NCBI RefSeq assembly: GCF_011603255.1
Contig: NZ_JAANCM010000003.1
Coordinates: 372,001 to 436,000 of the forward strand
From: Ferranicluibacter rubi
GTDB taxonomy: Bacteria; Pseudomonadota; Alphaproteobacteria; Rhizobiales; Rhizobiaceae
Length of the DNA stretch: 64,000 bases
Reading direction: 5' to 3'
The notes under the pieces: model-generated
What the model saw: the letters and a program-made list of their open reading frames with translations, nothing else
What the model was told of the DNA's origin: nothing
Databases searched by the model: none
Part shown: positions 32,425 through 41,961 of the stretch, in pieces
How positions within the stretch are numbered: position 1 is the stretch's first letter
Layout: every line of letters starts with the position of its first letter
Made by a program: the position numbers and the translations under genes

Positions 32425-33420
32425 ATGACCGCCATCCTCTTCGAAAACGTTTCGCGCCATTTCGGCAGCGTGCGCGCCGTCGATGGCGTCGATCTCGCGG
32501 TTGCGGAAGGCGAGTTCTTTGCCATGCTCGGGCCCTCCGGCTCCGGCAAGACGACCTGCCTGCGGCTCGTTGCGGGCTTCGAACAACCGACATCCGGCCA
32601 TATCGAAATCTTCGGTGAGACCGCGGAAGGCGTGCCGCCCTACCGGCGCAACGTCAACACGGTCTTTCAGGACTACGCGCTGTTTCCGCATCTCTCCATC
32701 CTCGACAATGTGGCCTACGGGCTGATGGTGAAGGGGATGGGTAAGACGGAGCGGCGGCGGGCGGCGGAAGAGGCGCTAGCGATGGTCGCACTGCCGGGCT
32801 ACGGCGTGCGCAAACCCGGTCAGCTCTCCGGCGGCCAGCGCCAGCGCGTGGCCCTTGCCCGCGCGCTCGTCAACCGGCCGCGCGTACTGCTGCTCGATGA
32901 ACCCCTGGGTGCACTGGACCTGAAACTGCGCGAGCAGATGCAGGAGGAGCTGAAGACCCTGCAGAAGACGCTCGGCCTCACCTTCATCTTCGTCACCCAC
33001 GACCAGAGCGAAGCCCTGTCCATGGCCGACCGGGTCGCTGTGTTTCATGAGGGCAAGGTGCGGCAGGTGGGGACGCCGGAAGAGATCTACCGCCGTCCGA
33101 AGACGCGTTTCGTTGCCGATTTCGTCGGCTCCTCCAATGTTCTCTCCCGTGCGCAATGCCGGCAGCTCGGTTTCGATGCCCCTGCCGCCAGCCTGCGCCC
33201 GGAGTCGCTCCTCTTGGGAACGCCAACCGATGGCCAACTCGGCCTCACCGGCGTACCGATCGCCACAAGCTTTCTGGGGCCCATCAACCGGCTGACGCTC
33301 GATTGCGGCGGCGAGCGCATCGTCGCCTCGCTTCCGGCCGGAACGCCCATACCCGCCGCCGGCGAACCGGTGACGCTCGCCTTCAACCGGCAGGACCTCC
33401 ACGTGATGGAGGAAGCCTGA
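32425..33420 (+). CDS. polyamine-type ABC transporter ATPase (PotA/YdcT-like)
   Basis: This ATPase of 331 residues has the full set: Walker A GPSGSGKTT, Q-loop FQDYALFPHL, signature LSGGQRQRVALARAL, Walker B VLLLDEPLGALD and the switch His in FVTHDQSEA. A C-terminal TOBE domain begins around residue 240. It belongs to the CUT/PotA group that powers polyamine importers. The ATG at 32425 follows AGGA; the longer open frame starts in the repeat. It overlaps the first permease start (TGATG). Confidence 0.93.
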   Translation: MTAILFENVSRHFGSVRAVDGVDLAVAEGEFFAMLGPSGSGKTTCLRLVAGFEQPTSGHIEIFGETAEGVPPYRRNVNTVFQDYALFPHLSILDNVAYGLMVKGMGKTERRRAAEEALAMVALPGYGVRKPGQLSGGQRQRVALARALVNRPRVLLLDEPLGALDLKLREQMQEELKTLQKTLGLTFIFVTHDQSEALSMADRVAVFHEGKVRQVGTPEEIYRRPKTRFVADFVGSSNVLSRAQCRQLGFDAPAASLRPESLLLGTPTDGQLGLTGVPIATSFLGPINRLTLDCGGERIVASLPAGTPIPAAGEPVTLAFNRQDLHVMEEA

Positions 33421-34382
33421 TGGCGATGGCCTCGCAGGTCCACCAGACGAACGCGGTGATGACGTCGAATAGGCATAGCGCCGCTCGCCTGTCGGATGTT
33501 TTCTGGCGGCATCCGAAGCTGTTTCTCGCTTTGCTTCTCTCCCTTCCGCTCCTCTGGCTCGGCGTGGTCTATCTCGGATCGCTCGCGATCTTCCTCGCCC
33601 AGAGCCTCTTTGCCATCGACGATTTCTCTGGCCTCGTGACCTATGAGCCGACGCTTGCCACCTATCGGCAGCTGTTTTCGGATGCGAACTTCGACATCAT
33701 CCTGCGCACGGTGCTGATGGCGGCAAGCGTAACGCTGGCGTCGATCGTCATCGCCTTTCCCATCGCCTACTACGCCGCGCGCTATGCCCAAGGCGTCTGG
33801 AAAGCGGTGTTCTATCTTGGCGTCATGCTCCCCCTCTGGTCGAGCTATCTCGTCAAGATCTATGCCTGGAAGCTGATCCTCGCAAAGGAGGGCATTCTCA
33901 CCTGGCTGTTCACCAAGCTGCATCTGCTCTGGCTTCTCGATGCCTGGCTCGCGATCCCGGTTATCGGCGGCAACTCGCTCTCGGTCAGCTATACCGGCAC
34001 CTTCCTCGTCTTCGTCTATGTGTGGCTGCCCTTCATGATCCTGCCGATCCAGGCAGCGCTCGAACGCGTGTCCGGGAGCCTCGTTGAAGCCTCAGCCGAT
34101 CTCGGCGCCCATCCGCGCCAGACCTTTCGCCATGTCCTGCTGCCGCTCGCGTTGCCGGGCATCGTCGCCGGCTCGATCTTCACCTTCTCGCTGACGCTCG
34201 GCGACTACATCATCCCGCAGATCATCGGCTCCTCGCGCCTCTTCATCGGGCAGGCGGTCTATGCGCAGCAAGGCACCGCCGGCAACGTACCACTCGCCGC
34301 CGCCTTCACGCTGGTGCCCATCGTCATCATGGGCGTCTACCTCTGGGCCGCCCGCCGCATGGGAGCTTTCGATGCGCTCTGA
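33420..34382 (+). CDS. polyamine-type ABC permease 1 (PotB/YdcU-like)
   Basis: This six-segment permease of 320 residues has the EAA-type docking loop [33 protein letters not shown]. The ATG at 33420 overlaps the ATPase stop and has GGAGGAA six bases upstream. The N-terminus before the first membrane segment is long (about 35 residues) and soluble. It matches the size of E. coli YdcU and pairs with the next gene, which it overlaps by 11 bases. Confidence 0.9.
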   Translation: MAMASQVHQTNAVMTSNRHSAARLSDVFWRHPKLFLALLLSLPLLWLGVVYLGSLAIFLAQSLFAIDDFSGLVTYEPTLATYRQLFSDANFDIILRTVLMAASVTLASIVIAFPIAYYAARYAQGVWKAVFYLGVMLPLWSSYLVKIYAWKLILAKEGILTWLFTKLHLLWLLDAWLAIPVIGGNSLSVSYTGTFLVFVYVWLPFMILPIQAALERVSGSLVEASADLGAHPRQTFRHVLLPLALPGIVAGSIFTFSLTLGDYIIPQIIGSSRLFIGQAVYAQQGTAGNVPLAAAFTLVPIVIMGVYLWAARRMGAFDAL

Positions 34383-35187
34383 TCGCCTCGACCGGGCGCC
34401 GCTGCCCCTGAAGATCTCCGCCTGCCTCGGCCTGCTCTTCCTGCATCTGCCGATCCTGCTGATCTTCCTCTATGCCTTCACCACCGAGGAGAAGAGCTAT
34501 CGCTTTCCGCCGCCAGGACTGACGCTGCAATGGTTCGCCGTCACCTGGAACCGGCCGGATGTCTGGGCAGCACTGATGCTATCGGTGAAGGTGGCGAGCC
34601 TTGCGACCGCCATCGCCCTCGTGCTCGGCACGCTCTGTGCCGCCGCCGTCTCCCGCTCGGCCTTCTTCGGGCGCGAGGCGGTGTCGCTGCTCGTCATCCT
34701 GCCCATTGCGCTTCCCGGCATCATCACCGGCATTGCGCTCAGGTCCGCCTTCTCGATGGCGGATATCCCGTTCTCGTTCTTCACCATCGTGCTCGGCCAT
34801 GCCACGTTCTGCATCGTCGTCGTCTACAACAATGCGGTTGCCCGCTTCCGCCGCCTGTCCGGCTCGCTTGTGGAGGCGTCGATGGATCTGGGGGCCGATG
34901 GCTTTCAGACCTTTCGCTACGTCATTCTGCCCAATATCGCGACGGCGCTTCTGGCCGGCGGCATGCTCGCCTTTGCGCTGTCCTTCGACGAGGTGATCGT
35001 CACGACATTTACCGCCGGCCAGCAATCGACGCTGCCGATCTGGATGTTGGAGGAGCTGATCCGCCCGCGGCAGCGGCCGGTGACCAATGTGGTTGCCATG
35101 GTCGTCGTGCTGGTGACGCTTCTGCCGATCCTTGCGGCCTACTTCCTCACCCGCGACGGCGACCGTATCGCCGGCGCCGGCAAATGA
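34372..35187 (+). CDS. polyamine-type ABC permease 2 (PotC/YdcV-like)
   Basis: This six-segment permease of 271 residues has the docking loop [26 protein letters not shown] and the late [24 protein letters not shown], typical of PotC-like proteins. The ATG at 34372 lies inside the end of the previous permease gene, so the two are coupled. The longer open frame upstream encodes Pro/Ser-rich shadow sequence and was trimmed. It is followed 25 bases later by the dehydrogenase. Confidence 0.9.
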   Translation: MRSDRLDRAPLPLKISACLGLLFLHLPILLIFLYAFTTEEKSYRFPPPGLTLQWFAVTWNRPDVWAALMLSVKVASLATAIALVLGTLCAAAVSRSAFFGREAVSLLVILPIALPGIITGIALRSAFSMADIPFSFFTIVLGHATFCIVVVYNNAVARFRRLSGSLVEASMDLGADGFQTFRYVILPNIATALLAGGMLAFALSFDEVIVTTFTAGQQSTLPIWMLEELIRPRQRPVTNVVAMVVVLVTLLPILAAYFLTRDGDRIAGAGK

Positions 35188-35212
35188 CCCGAACCTGAAC
35201 AGGAGATCGACC

Positions 35213-36640
35213 ATGGACACGGACCTTTTGATCGGCGCGCGCTTCGAGCCGGGCACCGAGGCGGAAGAGCAGATCCTCAACCCGAAAACAGGGGCGAAGA
35301 TCCTCGAGCTCGCCGAGGCGTCGCACGGGCAGATCGATGCGGCGGTAGCCGCCGCTGAACGTGCCTTCACCACATGGTCGCGCACGACGCCGGCTGAGCG
35401 CTCGACCTATCTCCTGCGGATCGCCGATGCGATCGAGCGGGACGCGGACGGTTTCGCGAGCCTCGAAGCGCTGAATTGCGGGAAGCCGCTGCATGCCGTG
35501 CGCAACGACGAAATCCCGGCCATCGTCGATTGCTGGCGGTTCTTCGCCGGCGCCATCCGCATGCTGAGCGGCCCCGTGGCCGGCGAATACCTGCCCGGAC
35601 ACACCTCGATGATCCGGCGTGATGCGATCGGCGTCGTTGGCTCCATCGCACCCTGGAACTATCCGCTAATGATGATGGCCTGGAAGCTTGCGCCGGCGCT
35701 TGCAGGCGGCAATACGGTCGTCTTCAAGCCGTCGGAACAGACGCCGTTGACCGCGCTGAAGATGGCGCGGCTGCTGGCCGACATCCTGCCGGAAGGTGTC
35801 GTCAACATCATTCTCGGCCGTGGCGAAACCGTCGGCAATGCGCTGATCAACCATTCGAAAATCGCGATGGTCTCGATCACCGGCGATATCGCCACCGGCA
35901 AGAAAGTGCTGACCGCGGCGGCCAAGACCGTGAAGCGGACCCATCTGGAACTCGGCGGCAAGGCGCCTGTCATCGTCTACGACGATGCGGACCTGGAAGC
36001 GGTTGTCGCCGGTATCCGCACCTTCGGCTTCTACAATGCGGGCCAGGACTGCACGGCAGCCTGCCGCATCTACGCGCAGGACGGCATCTACGAGAAACTG
36101 GTTGCCGACCTCACCTCGGCCGTCTCCAGCATTACCTTCGGCTCGGAAAACGATGCGGACAACGAGATCGGTCCGCTGATCTCTGCCCGCCAGCGCGACC
36201 GCGTGTCGAGCTTCGTCGAGCGCACCAGCGAGGCGCGGCACATGGAAGTCACGACCGGCGGCGGGCGCGGACCAGGCGATGGCTTCTTCTTCCAGCCGAC
36301 CGTCATCGCCGGCGCGCTGCAGGACGACGAGATCGTCCGCCGCGAGGTATTCGGTCCGGTCGTCTCGGTCACGCGCTTCAAGGAATCCGAACAGGCGGTG
36401 ACCTGGGCGAACGACAGCGATTACGGCCTCGCCTCCTCCGTCTGGTCGAAAGACATCTCGCGCGCGATGCAGGCAGCCGGTCGGCTTCAATACGGCTGCA
36501 CCTGGATCAACACCCACTTCGCGCTCGTCAACGAGATGCCACATGGTGGCCTCAAGCAGTCGGGCTACGGCAAGGACCTCTCGGTCTATGCGCTCGAGGA
36601 TTACACCGCCGTGCGCCATATCATGATCGCGCACGGCTGA
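35213..36640 (+). CDS. patD: gamma-aminobutyraldehyde dehydrogenase (PatD/YdcW-like)
   Basis: This aldehyde dehydrogenase of 475 residues is almost the length of E. coli PatD (474). Hallmarks are [29 protein letters not shown], the catalytic Glu in LELGGKAP and the nucleophile Cys in GQDCTA. In the family it oxidises 4-aminobutyraldehyde, from putrescine transamination, to GABA. Its position as fifth gene behind a YdcSTUV-like transporter is the E. coli order and is the main support for this specificity. AGGAGA lies seven bases before the ATG. Confidence 0.85.
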   Translation: MDTDLLIGARFEPGTEAEEQILNPKTGAKILELAEASHGQIDAAVAAAERAFTTWSRTTPAERSTYLLRIADAIERDADGFASLEALNCGKPLHAVRNDEIPAIVDCWRFFAGAIRMLSGPVAGEYLPGHTSMIRRDAIGVVGSIAPWNYPLMMMAWKLAPALAGGNTVVFKPSEQTPLTALKMARLLADILPEGVVNIILGRGETVGNALINHSKIAMVSITGDIATGKKVLTAAAKTVKRTHLELGGKAPVIVYDDADLEAVVAGIRTFGFYNAGQDCTAACRIYAQDGIYEKLVADLTSAVSSITFGSENDADNEIGPLISARQRDRVSSFVERTSEARHMEVTTGGGRGPGDGFFFQPTVIAGALQDDEIVRREVFGPVVSVTRFKESEQAVTWANDSDYGLASSVWSKDISRAMQAAGRLQYGCTWINTHFALVNEMPHGGLKQSGYGKDLSVYALEDYTAVRHIMIAHG

Positions 36641-36645
36641 GCGTT

Positions 36646-36706
36646 GGGCCGGGTCGCAAGGCCCGGCCCGTCATGACCTGATCAAGACCATCACCGACCT
36701 TGATCA
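36646..36706 (+). terminator. two hairpins after the polyamine operon
   Basis: The arms GGGCCGGG (36646-36653) and CCCGGCCC (36662-36669) form one stem. A second pairs TGATCAAG (36679-36686) with CTTGATCA (36699-36706). No long T run follows, although CTCCCCTTTTGATAGGGGC comes next. It is the likely end of the five-gene transcript. Confidence 0.55.
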
Positions 36707-37330
36707 CCTCCCCTTTTGATAGGGGCAGTATCGGCGTTGGCTGAGAAGCCGACAGTCTCGCAACGTCCTTGCAGGACGAGCGACGCGACGAACACGGCGG
36801 CTTACGTCGCCATGCTGGTTTCCAGCGGATGCTGCCACGGCGGCCCGCAAGGAAATCGCAAGATCCAATGCAACCCCTCTCTCGAATAGCTCGCCACCGC
36901 GATGCCGCGCTAACGATGCGCTCCTCCCCGCATGTGTCCGCGTGTTGGGGAATGCGATGGCGTCCGCGGATCGTTCGGCGATACACCGCGTCCTTCGACC
37001 AAAAAGAGCTCCCATGATCTGCGCCGTAAGGGCGCCTGGCTCAGCGGCTTAGAAACCGGGTTTCGAGCCTGCAAATCTGCTGTTTTTAACCATGCATATT
37101 TACCGAACCCTAACATTCATTTTCCCGTATTGCGAGCTTAAATGATATTTAAGCAACCATTGAATGTGTAATCACCCCAAGAATTCCGCGAAATAATGGT
37201 AAACAGACGATTAAGGTTCAATTTACTTACTAAAGCCGACACAGTTAAGATATTGAGTAAATTTTTAAATATTGACCCAATTTCATTCATAAATTACTTA
37301 CTAATTCGTAAATCAGAGGATGTTATTGTC
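36707..37330. other. gene-free leader of the cellulose operon, AT-rich at its 3' end
   Basis: Nothing is coded in these 624 bases. The first part (to about 37080) is ordinary GC-rich DNA with CCCCTTTTGATAGGGG, a part-palindrome. From about 37085 to 37330 the sequence becomes strongly AT-rich, with repeated TTACTTACTA elements (two near-copies near 37222 and 37297) and AAATATTGAC. AT-rich leaders are binding regions of Ros/MucR-type zinc-finger repressors that govern rhizobial exopolysaccharide genes; that link is inference. The GC change within one region marks a regulatory, not coding, sequence. Confidence 0.6.
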
Positions 37331-39541
37331 ATGCGTATATTATCTCTCTTCATATGGATCACGTCCGCAGCAGCAATATTTGCATTTGTGCTGCAGCCAG
37401 TTGGTGCCGACGTACAATTGCTCGTCTCCGCTCTTACAATTGCCTTTCTATTCGTGATTACACGCTTCAATAGAACAGGTCCGCTGCGCTACATTGCGCT
37501 CGCAACTGCAAGCATCATCGTCCTGCGTTACGCATACTGGCGCACGACAAGCACGCTTCCGCCGATCGACGACCTGATGTCGTTTATCCCCGGCATTCTG
37601 CTTTACGTCGCCGAAATGTTCTGCATTTTCATGTTCTTCATTAGTGTATTCGTCGTCGCCGATCCGATCGAACGTCCTCGTGCCCGCCAGCTGGCAGATG
37701 ACGAACTCCCGACCGTCGACGTCTTCGTGCCTTCCTACAACGAAAGCGCCGAGATCCTCTCGCTGACGCTCGCTGCAGCGGCAGGCATGGATTACCCTTC
37801 CGACAAGTTCACCGTCTACCTTCTCGACGACGGCGGCACCGACCAGAAGCGCAACAGCAGCGATCCTGAAACCGCACAGGCCGCTATCGACCGTAGTCAT
37901 GCGTTGCGCACGCTCTGCCTCGATCTCGGTGTCCACTACCTGACGCGAGCCCAGAACGTTCACGCCAAGGCCGGCAACCTGAATGCGGGGATGGAGCGCA
38001 CCTCTGGTGACCTGATCGCCGTCTTCGATGCCGACCATGCACCTGAGCGCGCCTTCCTGCGCGAAACCGTCGGCCATTTCAGCGACGATCCCGATCTCTT
38101 CCTGGTCCAGACCCCACACTTCTTCGCAAATCCCGATCCGGTCGAGCGCAATCTCGGCACCTACAAGCATATGCCGGCCGAGAACGAGATGTTCTACACG
38201 ATGATCCAGAAGGGTCTGGATCGCTGGAATGCCTCGTTCTTCTGCGGCTCTGCTGCCGTCCTCCGCCGCGAAGCGCTGGACGAGGTCGGCGGCTTCTCCG
38301 GGATCACGATCACCGAGGACTGCGAAACGGCGCTCGAACTGCACTCCCGCGGCTGGAACAGCGTCTATGTCGATAAGCCTCTGGTCACCGGTCTCCAGCC
38401 GGAAACCTTCGCCAGCTTCATCGGACAGCGCTCGCGCTGGTGCCGGGGCATGATCCAGATCCTCATCCTGAAGAACCCGCTCTTCAAGCAGGGACTGACG
38501 CTTCCCCAGCGCCTGAGCTACATGTCGAGCTGCTTCTTCTGGCTCTTCCCCTTCGTGCGCACCGCCTTCCTCGTCGCGCCCATCCTCTTCATCCTGTTCA
38601 ACCTGAAGATCTTCAATGCCTCGGCCGAAGACTTCCTGGCCTATACCGTCACCTACCTCATCGCGTCCGAAATCCTGCGCAACTACCTCTACGGCAAGAT
38701 GCGCTGGCCCTGGATTTCCGAGCTGTACGAATATGTCCAGTCCGTCTTTCTGGTCCGTGCCATCGTCAGCGTCATCTTCAACCCGCGCAAGCCGACCTTC
38801 AACGTGACCGACAAGGGCGTGTCGCTGAACCAGCGCCAGCTTTCCAACCTCGCCTGGCCGTTCTTCGCCATCTTCGCCGGGCTCGGCATGGTCCTCTCCT
38901 ATGCGATCTACCGCTACCAGACGGAGCCGGCGCTCGGCGACCTGATCATCATCACCGGTGCCTGGAACCTGCTCAACCTGATCATCGCCGGCGCAGCACT
39001 GGGCATCGTCACCGAGCAGCCGAACGATGCCGACGGCATCAGCCTGCCCTCGGCACGCGCCGCAGAGCTTGAAGTGGGCAACCAGACCGTGCCCGTCACC
39101 ATTCGGCAGATCTCCTCGGAAAAGGCGATCATCGAACTGAAGAAGACCATGACAACCCCTCTGCGGGCCGGGGAATATGGTCGCCTGCTTCTCATCGATC
39201 CCCCTGCAAGCGTCATCCTGCCCTCGATTCCCGTGTTCATCGGCAAACCGTCCGGCAGCGATCATCGCAGCTTCGTGGTCGAACTCGACGCGGAAACCTG
39301 CCACTTCCCGGCCATCGCCAGCCTCATGCTCGCCGATCTCGACCTGCCACGCAGCCTGCGGGACGGTCGCCAGAAGCGGCGGTCCTACCCCGTCGCCCTC
39401 CTGACGCTGATCCGTTGGGCCATCTTCAGCCCCTTCCTCGCCGTCACGGCCGGTCTCTCGTCCAAATCGACGTCCGAGAGAACAAGCCGTCGTCGTCGTC
39501 CGACTGCCGAAAAGCCGCAACCTGTCGTCGAAGCCGCGTGA
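37331..39541 (+). CDS. celA: cellulose synthase catalytic subunit (BcsA/CelA)
   Basis: This processive GT2 membrane enzyme of 736 residues has catalytic motifs LLDDGG (D166-G168), DAD (233-235), TED (328-330) and QRSRW (366-370). The gating loop FNVTDKG (490-496) is intact. About eight membrane segments flank the GT domain. The C-terminal region (560-680) should be the PilZ domain that binds c-di-GMP, but the usual RxxxR and DxSxxG bases are not evident (see findings). The ATG at 37331 gives a length close to Agrobacterium CelA; upstream codons are AT-rich leader. It is the first gene of a celABCG-type operon. Confidence 0.95.
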   Translation: MRILSLFIWITSAAAIFAFVLQPVGADVQLLVSALTIAFLFVITRFNRTGPLRYIALATASIIVLRYAYWRTTSTLPPIDDLMSFIPGILLYVAEMFCIFMFFISVFVVADPIERPRARQLADDELPTVDVFVPSYNESAEILSLTLAAAAGMDYPSDKFTVYLLDDGGTDQKRNSSDPETAQAAIDRSHALRTLCLDLGVHYLTRAQNVHAKAGNLNAGMERTSGDLIAVFDADHAPERAFLRETVGHFSDDPDLFLVQTPHFFANPDPVERNLGTYKHMPAENEMFYTMIQKGLDRWNASFFCGSAAVLRREALDEVGGFSGITITEDCETALELHSRGWNSVYVDKPLVTGLQPETFASFIGQRSRWCRGMIQILILKNPLFKQGLTLPQRLSYMSSCFFWLFPFVRTAFLVAPILFILFNLKIFNASAEDFLAYTVTYLIASEILRNYLYGKMRWPWISELYEYVQSVFLVRAIVSVIFNPRKPTFNVTDKGVSLNQRQLSNLAWPFFAIFAGLGMVLSYAIYRYQTEPALGDLIIITGAWNLLNLIIAGAALGIVTEQPNDADGISLPSARAAELEVGNQTVPVTIRQISSEKAIIELKKTMTTPLRAGEYGRLLLIDPPASVILPSIPVFIGKPSGSDHRSFVVELDAETCHFPAIASLMLADLDLPRSLRDGRQKRRSYPVALLTLIRWAIFSPFLAVTAGLSSKSTSERTSRRRRPTAEKPQPVVEAA

Positions 39542-39564
39542 CCGGAAAGCCAGAGGAAAACATC

Positions 39565-41961
39565 ATGTTCAAGTCATCCACCCTTGCCCTCGCGCTCCTG
39601 CCGTCCATTCTCCTGGCCGGCCTCTCCAGCACGGCGCTTGCCCAAACGCTGGGCCAGGCGGCCGGGCAGCCAGCGGCACCGGCACCCTTCCGCTTCAACA
39701 CGACATCGTCGGCAACAGCACCGGCGCCGCTCGCCGATGTCGGCGGCACCCTGCGCAAGATCGCGGCGAGCCCCTACGACCTGTTCTTCGACGGCGAGTT
39801 TGCGAGCCGCAAGCTGTCCTTCTTCGCCCGGCCCGACGAGGCGTCGAGCGCGGCGCGCCTGGTCCTCACGCTTCAGACGGCCATTTCGGCGGCGCCGGAG
39901 CGCTCGAACCTCACCATCCAGATCAACGGACGGGACATCGGCGCAACCAACCTCGTTGCCGGCGACCCGCGCCGCGTCACCTTCGACATACCGGCCGGCG
40001 TCATCCAGCCAGGCTATAATGCGGTCGCCATCGCCGCCAGCCACCGCCACCGTGTCGATTGCAGCGTCGAGGCGACCTATGAGCTCTGGACCAAGATCGA
40101 TCCCGCGCAGAGCGGCTTTGTCTTCCCCTCGGCCGAGGCGGGCAACCTCACCATGATCGACCTGATGCCGCTCGCCGGCACCCGGGAAGGCCGCACCAAC
40201 CTGCGCGTCATCCTGCCAAAGGGCGCGCAAATGGCGGACTATGATCGCGCATTGAACGTGGTGCAGGCGCTGGCGATCACCGGCAATCTCAATCATCCCC
40301 AGGTCGAGTTCGGCGCGACGCCCGGTACGGGTGCCGGCATCGACATCTATGTCGGCGTCAGCAAGGATATCGCCGCCCTGCTCGGCGCCGGTGCGCCAGT
40401 TCTCGCTTCCGGAGAAGCAGCCATCGTTGCGGCCGGCGCGACGCCTGAGCGCAAGCGCCTGATCATTTCCGGCCTCGATACAGCCGATCTCGACGCAAAG
40501 ACGCAGCAATTCGTGCAGCAGGCGACACAGGAACGGCCCGTCGGCACACCAGAAGGGCTGGCCGCGCTGACGAACATGAAAGGCCGGCTCCTCGTTCCCG
40601 GTGAGAAGGTCGCGCTGTCGGATCTTGGCTTTACGGCAAAGCCTTTCGATGGCCGGCTCGTGCAGTCGAAGGTCAATTTCACCATGCCGTCGGACTTCTA
40701 CCCCGGCGCCTATTCCAGCATGAGCTTCCACCTTAATGCACTCTATGTCGGCGGCCTTTCTCCGGATGCCGTCCTCACGGTCAAGGCGAACGACAAGGTC
40801 GTCGCCAACATCCCCCTGAGTTCGCCGCGTGGCGGCGCCATCCGCGACCAGCGCCTGCCGATCCCGTTCACGGCGCTGCGCCCGGGCCAGAACACGCTGC
40901 AGATCGAAGCCCGCCTTCCTTCGAAGCTCGATGCCGCCTGCGAGTCCGTCGACAAGGCGACATCGACGGCCCGCCTCTCCATCGACGGAAATTCCTACCT
41001 CGATATTCCGAACTATGCCCGTGTCGGTCGCTATCCGGATATCGCCGCTCTGACCTCGGGCCTTCCCGCCCCGGTCGAAGGCGAGACAGGGGCCGCAACC
41101 ACGCTTCTCGTGCCGAACTACAATGCCCAGAGCATGGATGCCGCAGCGACCTTCGTCGCCAAGATGGCCTACGCATCCAGCCAGGTGAAGCCGATGCAGT
41201 ACACCTCGCTGCTGCCGGCCATGGACACGACAAACCTCATCGCGTTCGGCGGATATGACACGCTACCCTCCGAACTCGTCAGCCGCATGAACCTCGACTT
41301 CGTCAACATCCGCAACATGGCCGGGTCGGCAGCCTCGCCGTACGAAGTTGCCGCACTCGAAAACTTCGGGCCGCAGAGCGACATGCAGCGCCAGATGACA
41401 ACGAGCGTCGTCGGCACGGCCGTGGACCTCTCGCAGACGGCCGGCAGCTTCCTTGCCGCCCCCGTCGAACGCTCGGCGGACATGCTGCAGGCCATCCGCA
41501 CGAAGGCCGTCTCCGAACTCTCCAAGCTCAACATCGCGCCGCTGCGCGCCCTTCTGGGCGACGAGATCAAGCCGGAAGCCTTCTCGCCCACGGCGGAAAC
41601 CACGCTGGTGATCGCCCAGAATGCCGGCGGAAATGGCGGGCTGTGGACCGTGGTCGCATCCAAGAGCGCCAGCGGCATCGTGGCGGGCACCGACGTTCTG
41701 ACGGATCTCAACGTGTGGAATACGCTCGGCGGATCGGTTCAGGCGTTTTCCGAAACGGGCATCAAGCTCGACCAGCAGCTTGCGACCAACCAGACGCTTT
41801 ACCGGACTCAGCCGTTCAGCCTGTCGAACATGCGTCTGGTCACGGCAAGCTGGCTGGCCAACAATGCCGCCGTCTACATCTTCGCGCTGCTGACGGCCGC
41901 CATCCTTCTCGGCCTCGGCACCTACATGGTTCTGACGACCGGACGCCGCAATCATGGCTAA
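39565..41961 (+). CDS. celB: cellulose synthase periplasmic subunit (BcsB/CelB)
   Basis: This 798-residue protein has a signal peptide (MFKSSTLALALLPSILLAGLSSTALA), a long periplasmic body with two repeated carbohydrate-binding/flavodoxin-like pairs, and a C-terminal membrane anchor (VYIFALLTAAILLGLGTYMVL) that docks on BcsA. The conserved SFFARPDEASSAARLVLTL and LSFHLNALYVGGLSPDAVL regions fit BcsB. It is 23 bases after celA, with GAGGAAA before the ATG. It guides the nascent glucan through the periplasm. No BcsC outer-membrane gene is in this operon. Confidence 0.93.
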   Translation: MFKSSTLALALLPSILLAGLSSTALAQTLGQAAGQPAAPAPFRFNTTSSATAPAPLADVGGTLRKIAASPYDLFFDGEFASRKLSFFARPDEASSAARLVLTLQTAISAAPERSNLTIQINGRDIGATNLVAGDPRRVTFDIPAGVIQPGYNAVAIAASHRHRVDCSVEATYELWTKIDPAQSGFVFPSAEAGNLTMIDLMPLAGTREGRTNLRVILPKGAQMADYDRALNVVQALAITGNLNHPQVEFGATPGTGAGIDIYVGVSKDIAALLGAGAPVLASGEAAIVAAGATPERKRLIISGLDTADLDAKTQQFVQQATQERPVGTPEGLAALTNMKGRLLVPGEKVALSDLGFTAKPFDGRLVQSKVNFTMPSDFYPGAYSSMSFHLNALYVGGLSPDAVLTVKANDKVVANIPLSSPRGGAIRDQRLPIPFTALRPGQNTLQIEARLPSKLDAACESVDKATSTARLSIDGNSYLDIPNYARVGRYPDIAALTSGLPAPVEGETGAATTLLVPNYNAQSMDAAATFVAKMAYASSQVKPMQYTSLLPAMDTTNLIAFGGYDTLPSELVSRMNLDFVNIRNMAGSAASPYEVAALENFGPQSDMQRQMTTSVVGTAVDLSQTAGSFLAAPVERSADMLQAIRTKAVSELSKLNIAPLRALLGDEIKPEAFSPTAETTLVIAQNAGGNGGLWTVVASKSASGIVAGTDVLTDLNVWNTLGGSVQAFSETGIKLDQQLATNQTLYRTQPFSLSNMRLVTASWLANNAAVYIFALLTAAILLGLGTYMVLTTGRRNHG

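Noticed and set aside
36700-36740. Second RIME-like repeat at CCCCTTTTGATAGGGG
   Set aside because: Only one short part-palindrome is present and the outer arms seen at 32230-32369 are absent.
37040-37090. tRNA-like segment containing GGGTTTCGAGCC upstream of the cellulose operon
   Set aside because: The T-arm-like bases are there but no acceptor stem, D-arm or anticodon arm could be folded around them.
37448-39520. A 690-codon minus-strand open frame opposite celA
   Set aside because: It has no recognisable domain and an Asp/Glu/Gly/Arg-dominated composition; celA has all catalytic motifs.
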